64,000 bases of DNA from Massilia terrae. GTDB lineage: Bacteria > Pseudomonadota > Gammaproteobacteria > Burkholderiales > Burkholderiaceae_D. A model generated the notes under the pieces. The model did no database searches. It saw nothing but the letters and a program-made list of their open reading frames with translations, and had not been told where the DNA came from. The stretch spans positions 1,488,001-1,552,000 of the forward strand of contig NZ_JANUGU010000001.1 in assembly GCF_024753145.1 (NCBI RefSeq), given 5' to 3'. The position numbers and the translations under genes are program-made. Of the stretch, positions 40,265-50,200 are shown one piece after another; the first letter of the stretch is position 1, and every line of letters starts with the position of its first letter.

Positions 40265-42463
40265 TTACTGATGCGCCAGCTGAAAACGCTTTGCACGCAA
40301 ATGGGCGACGACTTCGGCCGCGACGCGGCCGGGATCGCCAGTCGGCGTCACCGGGTAAGTCTTCTGGCGGCGCGACCAGTCTTGTTCCATCGCGAACCAG
40401 TCGATGACCTCCGGGGCACCGCCATCTGCAAGCGCTTTCTCCAGCGAGGCGAAATAACGCTGCCAGCGTGCGCGGTACAAGGTGCCGACCAGCCCGGCCA
40501 GTTCGCGATTGGCGTAGTCGTGCAGCTGGCCCTTGTCCGCTCCGCTGCGCTCGCCCCAGTGGGTAATCAGGGACAGCTGGTCGTAGCGCAAGCGCGCCTC
40601 TTCGTCGGCATCATGCCCGGCTTCGGCCAGCGCAGGCTGCAGCCAGCGCCCAAGCAGGAACTCCGGCGCTGTGGCGAGCAGGCGGTCCAGCAAAGCCATA
40701 TCGGTCAGCCATTCTTTGGACATCGCGCGAAAGCCTGCGAGGTCCCGCCCTTGGTACGCTTCACGCAGCATCGGCAGCATTTCGCGCGCGTGGTCCGACA
40801 GCGCCTGCCGCGCCATATCCACGACGTCGTGACGCCACGCCGAAGTGGCTTTCAAGGCCGGCCTGACCTGCAAGAGCTCGGCCGCCGCTTGCTCGAAAAC
40901 CCCAGTCCGGTAGCGCATCGCGGGCGGCGACCAGGCGGCCGCACTTGAGACATCCAGGCTTGGACGCGCGTTGAACAGTCCATCCTGCGGCTCCGACCAT
41001 TCGCCCGACGTTTCGGCATAAGCGCTACCAGCCAGCAGGTCCCAGGCCCGCGTAGCATGCGGATCGGCGCCGCCGTAGCGGTAGGCCGCATAACGCCCAA
41101 ACCACTCCTGCACAGTCGGCGGCGTGTCCTGCCATGCCAGATCCGAAAACAAAGAGAAGGCGGCCGGGTCGATGCCGCTGGCTTCCGGAAGCCAGGCGAT
41201 GCCACGCAGCGCGCTGTCGCTCTTTGCACGCCAGGCCGGATAGCGTTGCAGCCACACCCCGGCATTCGCGCCCAGCGTGCGGTGGCCGCCGAAGTTCGGG
41301 ATGCTGCCGAACGCATACGGTGCACCGAGCCAGTCGCGTTCGCGGTCCAGATTGTCGTAGCGGTCGGCCAGGCCATCGACGATCAGCAGGTTTTCGCGTC
41401 CAGCGGCGCGGATCACATCGGCCGGCGGATTGTGCTGCCAGCCCAGCAGGACCCAGCGCGCGTCGGGATGCGCCTGGCGCAAGGCCGCGAACACACAGCC
41501 TGCGGCGGCGCTCACCGGGACGCCACCGGCCTTGCCGCCTTCGTGCAGCAGGTCCATCTTGTACAGCTGGCTGTCGCCGAACAGCGCGCGCTGCTCCGCG
41601 TAGAAGCTTGCCGAAATACCGGCGAAGATCGGGTCGCACGGGTCCAGCCAGTCAGGCCGCGTAAAGCCGACCCACTACCCCTGCGGCACCACGTTCGCGT
41701 CCGGATGCTTGACCGAGAAGTCCTGCGGCACCGTGCCGAAATAGCCCGGGAATACGGGCATCATGCCAAGCTCGCGCAGGCGTGCGACGATACGCTGGCC
41801 CAGCTCGACGCGGCGCGCATATTGGGCTTCCGATACCGGGCCGCCGAACGCGGACATGTTCTGCAGCAGCCACCAGGGTTGATGCGCCGGCGCTGGAATC
41901 CAGGCACGCACCTCCGCGTCGCTGTAACCGAAACCGGCGAAGGTGCGCCGGTACACTTCTTCCTGCCCCACCGGCACGAATACCTGGTTATATCCGTGCA
42001 GTGCGAGCAGATCGATCTTTCGCTGCCACGCGGGCCAGTCCAGGTACGCGTTCGCATAGCCGTCGTCGGTGTCGTTCAGCGCGAAGCGGTCAGGCATGCC
42101 GGTGTGCCCTTCGATCGGCGCTTTCGGTGCTGGCAGGCGCCGGGGCAGCCGCGCCAGGCTGTCGCCCGGCCAGCCGATGTCCACCCGCGCGACTTCGTGC
42201 AGGTAAGTCTGCACGCCGACGAGGGCTGCCAGCGGCGTGCTGCCGGCGACCACGATATGCCCGTTTTCGCCCTCGACGCGAAAGCGCTCATCGCCGTCCG
42301 CCGGCAGCACACGCACCTCGATTTGCCCGGCATGGTGGGGTAACAGTCGTAGCAAGGCCGCGCGCACGGGCGCCGGGCCGAACTCGCCCTGCCCGCCCGC
42401 CTGGACCTGCAGGCTGGCCGCAAGCAGCACGCCGCACACCAAACCCTTGAAGCGAAACTTCAT
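40265..42463 (-). pseudogene. GH89 alpha-N-acetylglucosaminidase interrupted by an in-frame amber codon
   Basis: The frame encodes about 732 residues with one TAG at 41677-41675. Before it: signal peptide (FKGLVCGVLLAASLQVQA), FALNDTDDGYANAYLDWPAW, LLALHGYNQVFVPVGQEEVY and PWWLLQNMSAFGGP, all NAGLU-family. After it, in the same frame: WVGFTRPDWLDPCDPIFAGI, YKMDLLHEGGKAGGVPV, and IAWLPEASGID, which hold the two probable catalytic Glu. The first 262 residues alone would be inactive. There is no frameshift and both halves are well conserved, so the lesion is recent, a sequence error, or suppressed. The ATG 42463 has AGGAGA. The second half has no ribosome site of its own. Confidence 0.85.
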
Positions 42464-42487
42464 TCGATGCTCTCCTAAACCAGCACG

Positions 42488-42513
42488 AAAAAGCCGCTTC
42501 GCAGCGGCTTTTT
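42488..42513 (-). terminator. Terminator after the second TonB receptor gene
   Basis: A symmetric hairpin GCCGCT-TCGC-AGCGGC with five A before and five T after; it works on either strand and separates the TonB receptor gene from the GH89 frame. Confidence 0.85.
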
Positions 42514-42526
42514 CGTGGCTTTCGCC

Positions 42527-45487
42527 TTACCAGAACTTGTAGTCTGCCGAGACCGACAATACGCGTCCGAACAGGTTCTGGCTGTGATTGTAGCCTTCCC
42601 AGCCGTTCGGATCGTAGTACGGCATCTTGTTAAACAGGTTCTTGACGTTGACGCCGACGTTCAGGTTCTTCACCGGCTTCCAGTTCAGGCCGAGGTTCAC
42701 CGTGGTGTACGACGGCGCGCCGCTGCACAGGTCCGGCGGCAGGCCGACACCGGCGGCCTGGCAGTTGGCCGGGGTGTTGTCGGTGTCGTAGTCGCCGTAG
42801 GCCCACTTGGTGCCGCCGGTGTAGTTCACGAACAGGCTGGTGGTGAAGTCACGGTAGATCCAGTCGGCGTTGAAGGTGGCGCGCAGGCGCGGCGAGTTGT
42901 AGTACCCGACGTAGTTGCCCGAGAAGCCGCTGCCGTCCTCATAGTTGTAGATCTCGCGGCGGCGGATTGTCGCCGACACACCGGTATTCAGCTTGCCGTA
43001 GCTGCCGAGCGAGAAGCGGGTGCGCGCATCGATGTCGAAGCCGTCGACCAGGGTGCGGCCGCGGTTCATGTACGAGTTGATCAGGCCACCGATATTCCCC
43101 ACGCTGTACTTCGGCACGCCGCCGGCGCAAGCCGCCGCATTGGCCGGGTTGGCGCACATCGCCGCCACTGCAGCCATGTTGGCGCGGTCGGCGTCGGTCA
43201 GGTCGTTGCGGATCGCCTTGTCGGTGCCGGCCAGCGTCGGGCCGTACTGCGACACCAGTTCGGTGAACAGCTGGTTGAAGTCCTGGCGCACGATCTCGTT
43301 GCGGCGGTTGACGATCCAGTAGTCCAGCGACACGCTGATGTCGCGGGTCGGCTGCAGCACCGTGCCGAGGGTGGCGATCTTCGCTTTCTCCGGCTGCAGG
43401 TTCGGGTTCGGCGGGGTCAGGCCACCTACCGTGGTCGAGCAGTTCGCGTTCAGCAGCGTCTTGCCGAGGATGACATCGGTCGGCGTGGCCGATTTCATCA
43501 GCATCTTCGCGATGGCGTTGGTCTCGTCGCAGCGCACGGTGTCGCGGATGCCGCCGACCTGCGCGAACACGCCGCCGGTGCCGGATTCGGCCAGGTTCGG
43601 CGCGCGGAAGCCTTCGGAATACGTGCCGCGCACCAGCACCTCCGGACGAGCGCGCCACTGCACGCCGATCTTCGGCGCCAGGTTGGCCTTGAAGTTCGGG
43701 TACTTGTCCACGCGCGCGGCGGCGTTCAGTTCCAGCTTGTCGGTGAGCGGAACCACGGTCTCGCCGAATACGGCGGCAATGGTGCGCTTGCCGTCGAACC
43801 AGGAGCCGCCCTGCTGCGTGATCAGGCCGTTCGCGGCGTCGGTGTTACCCGGGGTGTAGAAGCTTTCGCGCATCAGGTTGGCGCCGAATGCTGCGCGCAC
43901 TTCGCGCCCGCCCAGGTGACCCAGCGTGCCTTCGACCTTGCCGTCCCAGGTAATCAGCTTGGTCCACGACTGGATGTCGAAGGTCGGATACGCGGCGCGC
44001 AGCAGTGCGGCGTTGGCTTGGCTGATTTCGCCGAACTTGTAGGCCGGCGTGTCGGAGATGTATTTGCGGCCGGTGACCGGATCCACCGTGAACGGACCGA
44101 ATGCCTTCTCGAAGCCCGCCGAGTTGACGTTGATGGTCTGGTACAGGGTCGAATGGCTGCCCGCGACGGATACCGCGGTCTCGAAATCCCAGTCGCCGAA
44201 CACGGTTCCGCGCAGGCCGGCCAGCGCCCGGTAGCTGTCGTCGATATTGGTCTGGCCGAAGTGGCCCGGATCGTCCTGCAGCAGGTAGTTCAGGCCAGCC
44301 GCGCCGCCCATCATCGCCGCCATGTCGGGATCGAGCTTGCCCTTCAGGTAAACGTTGTTCGGGCCGAGGTAGGGGTAGGCGAAGGTATTGAGCTTGGTGC
44401 CGGTGTTACGCGCAAACCAGTTGCTGGTGCTGCCGCTGTTGAAGGTGCGCGGGCCGTTATCGCCATGCATGCGGATGTGGGTGTCGGCGATTTCCGCGAA
44501 GCCTTCCATGCCGCCTTCGAAGCGCATGCGGCCAGCGATGTAGCCGGTGATGCGGTCAGACTTGGGACCGGTGTCGAGCTGGTACGGCAGGGTATCCCAG
44601 ATGCAGCGGGTGCCGGAGGCTTCGGTAATGGTCGCCGTGCAGCCGGACACCGCGCGCTGGGTGCGCGCATTGTTCTTGGCCGGGTTGAACACGAACAGCG
44701 TGCCCGGGTTCAGCGTGCCGGGCTGGGTGCCGGTGGCGATGTTGAAGTTGTTGATGTAGTTCGGGTTGTCGACGTAGAAGTAGGCCGGGCGCTTGTTGTA
44801 GGTGTCCGCCAGCGCGATGCGGTCGCGCTGGTACACGTTCACCGAGCCGTACACGTTGTAGCCATCGCTGCCCAGGTCGCCCTTGCCGAACAGGAGGCTG
44901 CCCTGGTGCTCGCCGTAGGACTTCACGTTTTTCGAAGAATCGGTGGTGCCGCGCGCTTCGAAGCCCTGGTAGTTCTTCTTGGTGATCACGTTGATCACAC
45001 CCGCGACCGCGTCCGAGCCGTACACCGCGGAAGCGCCGTCGGTCAGGATCTCCATGCGTTCGATCGCCGCGGCGGGAATTGCGTCGATGTTCACGAACAT
45101 GGTCTGGAAGCCGGCCGGCGCGCCGTAGAACGACAGGCGGCGGCCATTCAGCAGCACCAGCGTGCCCTGGGCGCCGAGGCCGCGCAGGTCGGCCTGCGAG
45201 GCGCCGTCGGAGCCGGTGAACATCGAGCGGAAGTCCTGCTGCGCCGGACGCGCGGCCGGCAGGTTGTCGAGCACCTCAAGCAGGGTGCGCGCGCCCATGT
45301 TCTCGATTTCCTTGGCGTCGATCACCTGCAGCGGCGACGCGGTTTCGGCGTTGATCCGCTTCAGGCTGGAGCCGGTGACCTCCACCCGCGTCATCTTTGC
45401 ATCGGCGTCGGCGCTGCTGTCCTGCGCCAGTGCGCTCGATGCGAGTCCTGCGGCCGCCAGCGCAGCCATCAAAGTTTTGAGTTTCAA
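42527..45487 (-). CDS. TonB-dependent outer-membrane receptor
   Basis: 986 aa. Signal peptide MKLKTLMAALAAAGLASSALA. Plug at about 35-165 with VTGSSLKRINAETASPLQVI, QADLRGLGAQGTLVLLNGRR and DGASAVYGSDAVAGVINVIT, then a large barrel ending in an aromatic residue (VSADYKFW). The start is TTG 45487: GGAG lies five bases before it, and the nearby ATG at 45492 is out of frame and stops at once. It belongs to the carbohydrate-type TonB receptors frequent in Oxalobacteraceae, and is separated by 135 bases from the PL8 gene upstream, whose oligosaccharide products are its likely ligands. Confidence 0.92.
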   Translation of the reverse strand: MKLKTLMAALAAAGLASSALAQDSSADADAKMTRVEVTGSSLKRINAETASPLQVIDAKEIENMGARTLLEVLDNLPAARPAQQDFRSMFTGSDGASQADLRGLGAQGTLVLLNGRRLSFYGAPAGFQTMFVNIDAIPAAAIERMEILTDGASAVYGSDAVAGVINVITKKNYQGFEARGTTDSSKNVKSYGEHQGSLLFGKGDLGSDGYNVYGSVNVYQRDRIALADTYNKRPAYFYVDNPNYINNFNIATGTQPGTLNPGTLFVFNPAKNNARTQRAVSGCTATITEASGTRCIWDTLPYQLDTGPKSDRITGYIAGRMRFEGGMEGFAEIADTHIRMHGDNGPRTFNSGSTSNWFARNTGTKLNTFAYPYLGPNNVYLKGKLDPDMAAMMGGAAGLNYLLQDDPGHFGQTNIDDSYRALAGLRGTVFGDWDFETAVSVAGSHSTLYQTINVNSAGFEKAFGPFTVDPVTGRKYISDTPAYKFGEISQANAALLRAAYPTFDIQSWTKLITWDGKVEGTLGHLGGREVRAAFGANLMRESFYTPGNTDAANGLITQQGGSWFDGKRTIAAVFGETVVPLTDKLELNAAARVDKYPNFKANLAPKIGVQWRARPEVLVRGTYSEGFRAPNLAESGTGGVFAQVGGIRDTVRCDETNAIAKMLMKSATPTDVILGKTLLNANCSTTVGGLTPPNPNLQPEKAKIATLGTVLQPTRDISVSLDYWIVNRRNEIVRQDFNQLFTELVSQYGPTLAGTDKAIRNDLTDADRANMAAVAAMCANPANAAACAGGVPKYSVGNIGGLINSYMNRGRTLVDGFDIDARTRFSLGSYGKLNTGVSATIRRREIYNYEDGSGFSGNYVGYYNSPRLRATFNADWIYRDFTTSLFVNYTGGTKWAYGDYDTDNTPANCQAAGVGLPPDLCSGAPSYTTVNLGLNWKPVKNLNVGVNVKNLFNKMPYYDPNGWEGYNHSQNLFGRVLSVSADYKFW

Positions 45488-45546
45488 AGCATCTCCTCGG
45501 TTTGTTTATGTGTTTTTTTGTACTACTGGTGAAATCAAGGGTTGAG

Positions 45547-45576
45547 CAGGGCCCTCCCTCGCGCGCAAGGGCCCTG
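45547..45576. terminator. GC-rich hairpin between PL8 and TonB receptor genes
   Basis: Stem CAGGGCCCT/AGGGCCCTG (9 bp, loop of 12) in the 135-bp gap. No T run follows on the transcribed strand, so it is more likely an mRNA-stabilising or attenuating structure than a full terminator. Confidence 0.45.
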
Positions 45577-45622
45577 TCACGGAACGGCTTGTTGGGAAAG
45601 CGGGCGAGTGCCTAGTCGGAGT

Positions 45623-48007
45623 TCATTCGAGGCTCCCCTCCGGAAGGCATTCAAGCTGGAAGCTGGCGCCGGCGGCGCCTGCGGTGGCGATCCTTGCTAC
45701 CAGCTGGGGCGTGGTCCGCACGACCGTCACGCCAGGGCTGGCAGCCAGCACCTTGGCCACGGGCCGCAGCAGGCGAAGTTCCAGCGTGGCCTCGCGCTGG
45801 GTCGGATCGGACACATTCAGGCGCAGCTTGCCGTCAGCCTGTGTCACCAGCACGGCCGCCGGACCGCTGCTTTCGACGTACGCCCGGCCATTCCGGCTGG
45901 CCACGCCGGCGCGCCAGAGGTTGGCGAACCAGGCATGGCTGCGCAGGTCTTCGGCTGCCGCCGCCCGCTCGTCATTGCTGTCGATGCGCAGCCCCGGATC
46001 GGCGGCGGCGGCGCGCGTCGCGGATTCGCCGGCGACCGGAAGCAGCAGATAGGCATACTCCGGCGCGCCGTGGGGGATCGCCAGGCTCTGGTAAAGCCCG
46101 CTCACCTTGACTGCACTTTGCTGGTCATTGATTTCGCGCCAGCTGCCGCCGCGCTCGGCCCGTAGCGACTGGACGTCGGCGCCGCCGGGGAACACGTAGC
46201 CGATGCGGCTGCCGCTGTGCGCATCGCGCAGCCATGCCCAGCGCGCGCCTTTGCGGCTACCGGTGGACAGCGCCGCGCCATCGACCAGCAGGCTGGCCCG
46301 GTCGCTCACGCGGCGGTTGGCGACGATGGTTTCGGTCTCGCCCTCGCCACCGCCGATCCCGGAGCCCAGCGCCAAAATACGGTCGCCAAAGAAGAACCAG
46401 GACTTGCGGCCATGGAGCGCGGAGCCGGTCACCTCGCGCAGCGTGAACGCCATCCCGAGCGCGGCCAGCTTGCCGTCGGAAGCTCCGCCCGACCATGCCT
46501 CGGTATTCGGATACTTCTTCCACTCGACCGGACGCGGGCCGCCACTGTGGTCGGTGGTGATGCCGGGCAGGCGCGCGCTGTCGATGGTGGCGCGGTACTC
46601 CGGACCGTACTGCGACTGGTCGGCGTCGTACAGGTCCAGCACACCCATGCCGCTCCACCAGGCCTTGATGTTCTCGCCATTGCCGAATTCGAAGGTCGAG
46701 GTGCGCGGCGAAGCGAGGCTGAGCACCGCCGCGAAGCCAGGACCGCGCAGGATGGCGCGGTCCATCGACGGGAACAGGCGCGCCCCCGGCGCTTCCGGCG
46801 CGGCCGGGATGGACGGATCGGCGGCGATCGCCTTCAGGCGTCCCAGCTCGTACAGCGGCACGTTGGTCTGGCCCACGCCATCGGACCCGCCGAGGTAATT
46901 GGCGCCGAAGCTCTTGTCGCGCGCCATCCAGCCCTTGATCATGGCCCGCAGTTGCGCCGCCTCGGCCGGCGGCGCGGCGTCGGCGATCACGGCCAGCGCG
47001 GCGATCATGCCGCGCCCGACCCGGTGGTCGTCCTGCTCGCGAGAAGACACGCGCCGGCCGCGCACGGCATCCGGCATGGCGCCGTCCACGATCCACGGCG
47101 CGTAGGCTTCGCGCGCCCACAAGAAGATGCGGCCGGCGCGCGGATCCTTCAGCGGCCAGTCCGACCCCGACAGCAGGTACACAAGGCGCGCGTAATCGGC
47201 CAGCGCCACCGCGCCATAGCTGCCGGTGTAGGGCACGTAGTCGTGCTGGATGAAGGAATGGTCGCGGTAAAAGCCGTCGCCCGCGGTGGTCAAATCGAGC
47301 GCCGGGCCGATGGCGTCGCGCCCGCCCTCGATGCGGGCCGCATCCTTGCCCAGCATGCCTTCGAGGATGGCGACCAGGGCCTTGTCGAGCAGGTTGGCGC
47401 CGGTTTCCGGCAGGTCCAGGTACAGCGTGCCATCGCGCCGCGTGCGGTAGCGCGGATCGGGCACATACCAGCGCACCGCGGCCAGCGCGCGGCGACGCAG
47501 GTCGGCGGGCAGCTGCCCGTCCATCAGGCACAGCGCATCGAGCAGGTACTGCGGGGCGCCGATCTGCCAGTCCCACCAGTTGCCATAAGCCGGCCGGTCC
47601 GCGCGGTAGAGCGTGCGCACGAACCAGTCGATGCCGGCGCTGACGGCAGCGGCGAGCCGCGGATCGCCCTGCGAGGGCGAGCCAGGCGTGGCGTAGGCCA
47701 GGGCCATCTGCCGCAGGCGATTCGCGTTGGCGGTGACCGCGGCCGACTGCAGCAAGCCTTTGGGATTGGTGAAGTCGCCGATATCGGTCCACAGTGCGGG
47801 GCTATCGGCGTCCGGACGCATCCGCGCCCGCCAGTCCTGTGCGGCCGCGGAACGCGCGGCAAGCTGGTCCCGCACCTCCGGCGCGCGGCGGTCGAGATCG
47901 GGCGTTCCGACCAGCTTGGTCTGCCAGCGCGCGCGCATGGCATCGAAGGCATCGCCCGCATGCGCGGCGGAGGCCAGGGCGAACATGAGCATGAACAGCC
48001 AGCGCAT
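45623..48007 (-). CDS. Polysaccharide lyase family 8 (hyaluronan/chondroitin/xanthan lyase type)
   Basis: 794 aa, exported (MRWLFMLMFALASAAHAG). An N-terminal alpha/alpha toroid with NWWDWQIGAPQYLLDALCLM, then a beta-sandwich half. The catalytic set can be placed: Asn205 (TGANLLDK), His255 (FIQHDYVPY), Tyr264 (TGSYG) and Arg318 (AVRGRRVS). The spacings Asn-50-His-9-Tyr-54-Arg equal those in Streptococcus pneumoniae hyaluronate lyase as known to me (349, 399, 408, 462). It cleaves 1,4-linked uronic acid bonds by beta-elimination, giving 4,5-unsaturated uronyl oligosaccharides. It starts 10 bases after the GH105 gene, whose enzyme class removes that terminus. Confidence 0.92.
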   Translation of the reverse strand: MRWLFMLMFALASAAHAGDAFDAMRARWQTKLVGTPDLDRRAPEVRDQLAARSAAAQDWRARMRPDADSPALWTDIGDFTNPKGLLQSAAVTANANRLRQMALAYATPGSPSQGDPRLAAAVSAGIDWFVRTLYRADRPAYGNWWDWQIGAPQYLLDALCLMDGQLPADLRRRALAAVRWYVPDPRYRTRRDGTLYLDLPETGANLLDKALVAILEGMLGKDAARIEGGRDAIGPALDLTTAGDGFYRDHSFIQHDYVPYTGSYGAVALADYARLVYLLSGSDWPLKDPRAGRIFLWAREAYAPWIVDGAMPDAVRGRRVSSREQDDHRVGRGMIAALAVIADAAPPAEAAQLRAMIKGWMARDKSFGANYLGGSDGVGQTNVPLYELGRLKAIAADPSIPAAPEAPGARLFPSMDRAILRGPGFAAVLSLASPRTSTFEFGNGENIKAWWSGMGVLDLYDADQSQYGPEYRATIDSARLPGITTDHSGGPRPVEWKKYPNTEAWSGGASDGKLAALGMAFTLREVTGSALHGRKSWFFFGDRILALGSGIGGGEGETETIVANRRVSDRASLLVDGAALSTGSRKGARWAWLRDAHSGSRIGYVFPGGADVQSLRAERGGSWREINDQQSAVKVSGLYQSLAIPHGAPEYAYLLLPVAGESATRAAAADPGLRIDSNDERAAAAEDLRSHAWFANLWRAGVASRNGRAYVESSGPAAVLVTQADGKLRLNVSDPTQREATLELRLLRPVAKVLAASPGVTVVRTTPQLVARIATAGAAGASFQLECLPEGSLE

Positions 48008-48017
48008 CGCCCTGCCC

Positions 48018-50183
48018 TCAGTGCTTGACGCTGACCTTGAGCGGCGCGGCCACACGCGCGGCCGCCGCGCTCACATAGTCGCCCCAGGCTTGCGCATCGG
48101 GGAAGTCGCCGCTCTTGCTCCAGCCGGCACCGAGGTAGTAGACGAAGGGCTTGCCCGGCACTGCCTTCGCGGCGGCGAGGTAATTGCCGCCGTTGGATGC
48201 GTAGCCGGTCGCACCCGGCACGATCACGGCGCAGGCATTGCTGCCCTTGTCGCCCAAGGCCGGTTCCCAATAGCTCATCCAGCCGGCTTTGTCCTCCACG
48301 TACTGTCCCTGTCCTTCGCGCTGGGCGATGCCGACGCCGACTGTCAGCGGCGCCTTGCCCGGCGCCGTGAAGCGGCTTTCGACGCGGCTGAAATTGCTGC
48401 CCGCGTCGAGCGAGATACGCCGCACTTCAGCCACCTTGCGGCCGGCCGCATCCCAGGCATCGAAGCGCAGTTCGAACTCGGCGCGCAGCGGGCCGTCGGC
48501 CAGGATGTTGTAGCCCGCAAAATTCCTCGAGGTGTACAGCGTGCCGCCATCGACGATGCCAAGGCCGCCGCAGCCGCGCGTCTTGCCGACGTGGTAGAAG
48601 TCCAGTCCCTCGCCTTTGTCGATGTGGTATTCGGCGCCCTTGTACCAGGCGTCCTGCACCAGCGCGCGTGTGCGTTTGGACCAGACGTCGACGCCGCTCG
48701 AGACCAGCATTTCACGCGGGTCGGTCATGATGGCCGGGCCGTAGACGCGGTGTGCGATGCGATCGTTTTCCCACGCAAAATCGTCCATGCGCTCCGGTAC
48801 GAAGCGGGCATGGGCGCGCGCCGCCACCGGCGGTTGGGCCGGTACGCGGGCGGCCGGGAACAGCAGGTAGCGGCGGGTCTCGCCCGGTGCGAAATCGGCC
48901 TGGAAGATCAGCCCCTTGGCGGTGGCCTGCACCGGCAGCAGGCGCGAGTCCAGCGCATCCATCACCACCACGCTGGCGACCGGAGCCTCGACCGTTTCTT
49001 CCGGCCGGTACAGGGCCGACGCGTTTGCGACCGTCACCACCGCCGGCCTGGCGCCGTCCTCCAGGGCCATGCGATACAGCTCGCTGCCGGCCATCAGGAA
49101 GGCGCCGACACCGAAAATATCGGTCGACTGCGGATCGAAATGCTTCGGATCCTGCCCGATCGGCTGGACGTGAATCAGCTTGCCGTCGTCCAGCACATTG
49201 GCACGCAAGGCCTGCCAGGCGCGCTTGGCGGCCGGGCCGTACTTCGCCTTTGGCAGAAGGCCCTGGTTCACGCCCCAGGCCAGCGCATAGGTGTAGAGGC
49301 CGGTGCCGCTGGTCTCCTGGTTCGGATAGCTGTCCGGATCGAGCAGGCTCGATCGCCACAGCCCATCGGCCTGCTGCAGCCCGACGATCCGCTCGGCCAT
49401 CTGCTGGAACTGCTCGACGAAGCGCGCCCGCGCCGGATGATTGGCCGGCACGTACTGGAGCATGCGCGCCAGTCCGCCCAGCACCCAGCCATTGCCGCGG
49501 CCCCAGAACACCTTGTTGCCGTTGGCTTCGCGCTTGTCGAAATATCGGCTGTCGCGGAAGTACAGGTGCTCATCCTTGTCGTACAGGTAGTCCGACGCCT
49601 GCCACCAGCGCCGGATCGCAAATTCGAGATAGCGCGGATCGCCCGTCACATGCGACAGGCGCGCCCACGCCGGCGGCCCCATGAACAGGGCGTCGCACCA
49701 GGACCAGCGCCGCTGCGCGCCCGGCACCTTGATGTCGAGCGGGCCTTCGTACGGCTCCGCAAGGATGGCGTCGAATTGGGCGCGCATCGGCGCGATCATC
49801 TTCGGATCGCGCAGCATCTGGTAAAGCTCGGCGTATGTCTGGCCGATCACGTGGTCGTCCGCATGATAGGGCCGCGCGCCCAGCTTCCACTGGTTCTTCT
49901 CGCCCATCGCGACCATCGCGTCACGATAGCGCGCATTGCCCGAGATACCGGCCAAGGCCATGAAGCCGGCGTCGCCGACGCCGTCGGTCCAGTCTTCGCC
50001 GCGCCGCGCCGCCGGATGCGCGAGCTGCCAGTCGGCCGCGCGCTCCATCAAGGCCAGCACGGCGGCGGGCGCCTGGGCCGTCGATTCATGCACGGCGCTG
50101 GCTGCCGCCGCATGCGCGAGCTGCAGGCCGCCGGCGCCGGCCAGCGCCAGGCCGGTCATCAAAGTCAGAAGACGCTTCGTCAT
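48018..50183 (-). CDS. GH105-type unsaturated uronyl hydrolase fused to DUF4861
   Basis: 721 aa. Signal peptide (MTKRLLTLMTGLALAGAGGL, then QLAHA). Residues about 40-380 form a YteR-like alpha/alpha barrel: GVGDAGFMALAGISG, ARPYHADDHVIGQTYAELY, and RRWSWCDALFMGPPAWARL with the catalytic Asp at about 164, then FWGRGNGWVLGGLARML. Residues about 400-721 are the DUF4861 beta-domain (ALYRPEETVEAPVASVVVM, then YASNGGNYLAAAK). It hydrolyses 4,5-unsaturated glucuronyl or galacturonyl ends in the periplasm, completing PL8 action. Its start is 17 bases after the GH79 stop. Confidence 0.9.
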   Translation of the reverse strand: MTKRLLTLMTGLALAGAGGLQLAHAAAASAVHESTAQAPAAVLALMERAADWQLAHPAARRGEDWTDGVGDAGFMALAGISGNARYRDAMVAMGEKNQWKLGARPYHADDHVIGQTYAELYQMLRDPKMIAPMRAQFDAILAEPYEGPLDIKVPGAQRRWSWCDALFMGPPAWARLSHVTGDPRYLEFAIRRWWQASDYLYDKDEHLYFRDSRYFDKREANGNKVFWGRGNGWVLGGLARMLQYVPANHPARARFVEQFQQMAERIVGLQQADGLWRSSLLDPDSYPNQETSGTGLYTYALAWGVNQGLLPKAKYGPAAKRAWQALRANVLDDGKLIHVQPIGQDPKHFDPQSTDIFGVGAFLMAGSELYRMALEDGARPAVVTVANASALYRPEETVEAPVASVVVMDALDSRLLPVQATAKGLIFQADFAPGETRRYLLFPAARVPAQPPVAARAHARFVPERMDDFAWENDRIAHRVYGPAIMTDPREMLVSSGVDVWSKRTRALVQDAWYKGAEYHIDKGEGLDFYHVGKTRGCGGLGIVDGGTLYTSRNFAGYNILADGPLRAEFELRFDAWDAAGRKVAEVRRISLDAGSNFSRVESRFTAPGKAPLTVGVGIAQREGQGQYVEDKAGWMSYWEPALGDKGSNACAVIVPGATGYASNGGNYLAAAKAVPGKPFVYYLGAGWSKSGDFPDAQAWGDYVSAAAARVAAPLKVSVKH

Positions 50184-50200
50184 GGGCGATGACTTTCCTT

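Noticed and set aside
42515..45532. 1005-codon open frame on the + strand opposite the TonB receptor
   Set aside because: Antisense artefact of high-GC codon use; no domain is visible and the reverse strand has a full TonB receptor with signal peptide.
45623..48007. Calling the PL8 enzyme specifically chondroitin AC lyase or xanthan lyase
   Set aside because: The catalytic residues are common to all PL8 members and do not fix the substrate; only the family is claimed.
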